Shown piece after piece: positions 5,053 to 6,924 of a stretch of DNA of 6,924 bases. The stretch spans positions 1 to 6,924 of the forward strand of contig CAKQNH010000250.1 of NCBI GenBank assembly GCA_934255105.1, read 5' to 3'. The translations under genes and the position numbers were made by a program. Each line of letters starts with the position of its first letter. Position 1 is the stretch's first letter. The notes below the pieces were generated by a model, which worked only from the letters and a program-made list of their open reading frames with translations, was not told where the DNA came from and searched no databases. The stretch is from an uncultured Pirellulaceae bacterium. Its GTDB lineage: Bacteria; Planctomycetota; Planctomycetia; Pirellulales; Pirellulaceae.

Positions 5053-5744
5053 AGGCTCCCCTGCTATCGATCCAGGTGGGTATGCCGCAGACGTTCGACG
5101 GCGACAAACCATGGACTACGGGATTCTTTAAGCAGGCGGTGACAGATCCGTTGTGGCTGGGATCGATCAATCTAGCTGGCGACGCCCAGGGGGATTTGGT
5201 GTACCACGGTGGCCCGCACAAGGCGGTCTGCGTCTATCCGGCTTCCCATTATCCGTTTTGGCGCGAGCAGCTTGAATTGCCCGAACTGAAGGCTGGCGAC
5301 TTTGGCGAGAATTTTACGCTGGGCGAATTGACGGAGAGCGACGTGTGCATCGGCGATGTGTGGACTGTAGGCCAGGCGCAGGTACAAGTCTCGCAGCCAC
5401 GCCAGCCCTGTTGGAAATTGGCGCGCCGTTGGGATATCAAAGACTTGGCGCTGCAAGTCCAACAGACTGCCCGCACGGGCTGGTATCTGCGCGTGCTGGT
5501 CGAAGGGACCGTGCAGGCAGGCTTGGAGATGACACTGATCGAGCGCAAGCACCCGCACTGGACCATTGCATCGGCCAATTGGCTGATGCACCACGATCGC
5601 CACAACTTGCGCGATGCGGCCCTGCTGGCGGACGTGCCCGAGCTGTCGCCCAGTTGGAAAAAGACCTTGACCAATCGCGCCGAAAAGGGATTGCAGCCGG
5701 ACGAGCTCAAGCGGTTGCAAGGCGGGGCTGGTCTTTCGGAATGA
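5049..5744 (+). CDS. yiiM: YiiM-type MOSC domain protein (molybdenum cofactor-dependent)
   Basis: A 231-residue soluble protein close in length to E. coli YiiM (about 224). The MOSC core is clear: GDLVYHGGPHKAVCVYPASHY (about 48-68), GDFGENFTLGEL (83-94), SDVCIGDVWTVG (97-108), SQPRQPCWKLARRW (115-128) and TGWYLRVLVEG (143-153). C121 in PRQPCWK is the conserved cysteine expected to bind the molybdenum atom. The C-terminal region (about 170-222) matches the three-helix tail of the YiiM group. YiiM relatives reduce N-hydroxylated compounds such as the base analogue 6-N-hydroxylaminopurine. The GTG start overlaps the stop of the DinB-like gene (GTGA) and has GGAGG 5 bases upstream. It is the last gene of a two-gene unit. 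Confidence 0.92.
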   Translation: MKAPLLSIQVGMPQTFDGDKPWTTGFFKQAVTDPLWLGSINLAGDAQGDLVYHGGPHKAVCVYPASHYPFWREQLELPELKAGDFGENFTLGELTESDVCIGDVWTVGQAQVQVSQPRQPCWKLARRWDIKDLALQVQQTARTGWYLRVLVEGTVQAGLEMTLIERKHPHWTIASANWLMHHDRHNLRDAALLADVPELSPSWKKTLTNRAEKGLQPDELKRLQGGAGLSE

Positions 5745-5767
5745 GGCAAATCGCAACCCGCACTGGC

Positions 5768-5795
5768 AGTGAGTTCTTAAGTTGTGGAACTCGCT
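5768..5795 (+). terminator. Terminator-like hairpin after the MOSC gene
   Basis: AGTGAGTTC (5768-5776) and GAACTCGCT (5787-5795) form a 9-bp stem with one G-U pair and a 10-base loop, starting 24 bases after the stop codon. No T run follows, so its strength as a Rho-independent terminator is doubtful. Confidence 0.35.
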
Positions 5796-5816
5796 AAGAG
5801 TTTCGGTAGCCTCCGT

Positions 5817-5842
5817 GGCCGAAAGGCTTGGCGACTTCCGCT
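5817..5842. repeat. Dispersed intergenic repeat, copy C
   Basis: Read on the minus strand it is AGCGGAAGTCGCCAAG followed by CCTTTCGGCC and differs from copy A (3193-3218) at three of 26 positions; it is in the opposite orientation. It lies in the 244-base gap between the MOSC gene and the last gene. The rest of that gap (5843-5988) shows no gene and no promoter that I can defend. Confidence 0.7.
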
Positions 5843-5988
5843 CCTATGGAAACCTTGCGATCCCATAAATTCACAGCCAGTATGGGTTGCGGTTGTTGCG
5901 ACACTTATTTCCCGCGCGATGTTAAACTGTATCTACTGTAATTAACAGCTCACACTTTACGTTCGCAACAAACGAAGGAACCGCTACG

Positions 5989-6924
5989 ATGAGAACTTGC
6001 ACGCGAACTCTGGCCGTGGCAACGCTGGCTTGGGTCACTTTGATAGACGGCGGCTTGTGGGCTCAAACGCCTGATACGCAAGGCTCCAGCTCGGTCGCTC
6101 GGCGGAATCGTGTCGAGCTGACGCTTGAGGGGGCACAAAAAGCGGTCGAGGCTGGTCGGCAACAGGCGGAGGCGATGGGGGTCTTAGTCAATATCGCCGT
6201 CGTCGATGATGGTGGCCACCTACTGGCATTCGCGCGCATGAATGGCGCGCGCGCCGCCAGCGTGTACACGGCTATCACCAAAGCCACCTCGGCCGCTACC
6301 CAGCTTGGCCCCACTGGTCCGCTCAGACCAGACGAGGCCAGTGGCACTCACCTGAGCCTAGCCGTTGAAAGCGCAGCGGCGGTCAGCGGTGGGAAGTATA
6401 CGACGCTCAAGGGAGGCGTGCCGATCATCTGCGATGGACAAGTCATCGGCGCTGTCGGCGTCGGCGGAGCAACTGGTGAACAAGACGCAGAGGTGGCCGC
6501 TGCCGGCGTGGCTGAAGTAGTCAATGCGTTTGAAGCAGAGAGCGAAAGCATGGCTGCCAGCACGCCTGCCGGTGTCATTCCGCAGGGGCTCGTGGGCAAT
6601 TGGTTGATCGAAGACATCGAGGGCCGCGGCGTGATCGACAATGCACAGACCACCATTCAGTTCGACTCGCAAGGCCGAATATTTGGCAGCACCGGGGTGA
6701 ATCGCTACAACAGCCAGGCGGCCATCAACGGTGAGTCGATCAAAATCGCGGCGGGTGCCGCTACGACGCGTGCCGCTGGGCCACCAGCCTTGATGGACCA
6801 GGAAGCAAAATTCCTAGCCGCGTTGCATAAGGTCGCCAAGGTCCGCATCGATGACAATGGACTTCTGCATCTGTTCGACGAAAATGGCAAGGAGCTACTG
6901 CGTGCCTCGTCGATTGAAGTGGAG
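5989..6924 (+). CDS. Exported GlcG/HbpS-like domain fused to a META (HslJ-like) domain (3' end cut by window)
   Basis: 312 codons are visible with no stop. Residues 1-25 are a signal peptide ending GGLWA before Q26. A GlcG/HbpS-like (DUF336) domain spans about 43-180: LTLEGAQKAVEAG, VNIAVVDDGGHLLAFARMNGA (67-87), TAITKATSAA, then GGVPIICDGQVIGAVGVGGATGEQDAEVA (142-170). HbpS of Streptomyces binds haem and acts in redox stress, while others in the family are of unknown role. After a linker, a META domain runs from about 200 to 305: GLVGNWLIEDIEG, FDSQGRIFGSTGVNRYN, and MDQEAKFLAALHKVAKVRIDDNGLLHL. META domains usually have GCN and a later Cys after T-R-x-A; here they read G236-V-N and T260-R-A-A-G, so both cysteines are missing. 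ATG 5989 has AGGA 9 bases upstream and no neighbour in the same operon. A periplasmic or surface role is inferred. Confidence 0.85.
   Translation, partial: MRTCTRTLAVATLAWVTLIDGGLWAQTPDTQGSSSVARRNRVELTLEGAQKAVEAGRQQAEAMGVLVNIAVVDDGGHLLAFARMNGARAASVYTAITKATSAATQLGPTGPLRPDEASGTHLSLAVESAAAVSGGKYTTLKGGVPIICDGQVIGAVGVGGATGEQDAEVAAAGVAEVVNAFEAESESMAASTPAGVIPQGLVGNWLIEDIEGRGVIDNAQTTIQFDSQGRIFGSTGVNRYNSQAAINGESIKIAAGAATTRAAGPPALMDQEAKFLAALHKVAKVRIDDNGLLHLFDENGKELLRASSIEVE

Noticed and set aside
5172..5756. 194-codon antisense frame opposite the MOSC gene
   Set aside because: The MOSC motifs, including the catalytic Cys region, are on the plus strand; the antisense product shows no domain.
5843..5988. 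Promoter for the GlcG/HbpS-META gene
   Set aside because: TTGCGA-like and TGTAAT-like hexamers occur but not at 16-18 base spacing, so no pair could be defended.

Overview
This window looks like chromosomal DNA of a planctomycete, probably Pirellulaceae-like. That placement is an inference. It rests on the mix of GTG and ATG starts with patchy Shine-Dalgarno sites, the divergent CcoP-type subunit in a cbb3 oxidase cluster, and intergenic DNA full of palindromic repeats. No rRNA, tRNA, transposase or phage gene was found, so nothing here marks the taxon firmly.

Layout. The left half (1-3473) lies on the minus strand. Read in transcription order it is: a small stand-alone DUF542 (ScdA N-terminal) protein; an AhpD/carboxymuconolactone-decarboxylase-like protein with a CxxC centre; then ccoS, ccoN, ccoO and a membrane-anchored cytochrome c cut by the left edge. 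The last four genes are joined by three consecutive 4-base start/stop overlaps, so they form a tightly coupled cbb3-type (C-family haem-copper) cytochrome oxidase operon. All CcoN haem and CuB ligands and the CcoO haem c site are present. The subunit in the CcoP position has a CxxCH site but not the usual CcoP N-terminus, and no ccoQ lies between.

The divergent intergenic region (3474-3860) carries an array of seven tandem 25-26 bp palindromic units (3606-3782), ended by one inverted unit (3803-3824). On the plus strand follow an exported Tll0287-like c-haem protein (3861-4448), a DinB-fold protein (4591-5052) overlapping a YiiM-type MOSC protein (5049-5744), and an exported protein joining a GlcG/HbpS-like domain to a META (HslJ-like) domain, cut by the right edge (5989-6924). 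Three intergenic hairpin elements (3193-3218, 4474-4531, 5817-5842) resemble one another and look like one dispersed repeat family.

How the genes may work together. The cbb3 oxidase reduces O2 at low concentration with electrons from c-type cytochromes and conserves energy as a proton gradient. The DUF542 and AhpD-like proteins upstream suggest protection or Fe-S/thiol repair under nitrosative or peroxide stress, and the divergent c-haem protein may be a periplasmic redox partner or sensor. These links are inferred from position. The strongest unusual signals are the repeat array and hairpin family, the GlcG/HbpS-META fusion lacking both usual META cysteines, and the DUF542 protein lacking one cysteine of its hallmark pair.
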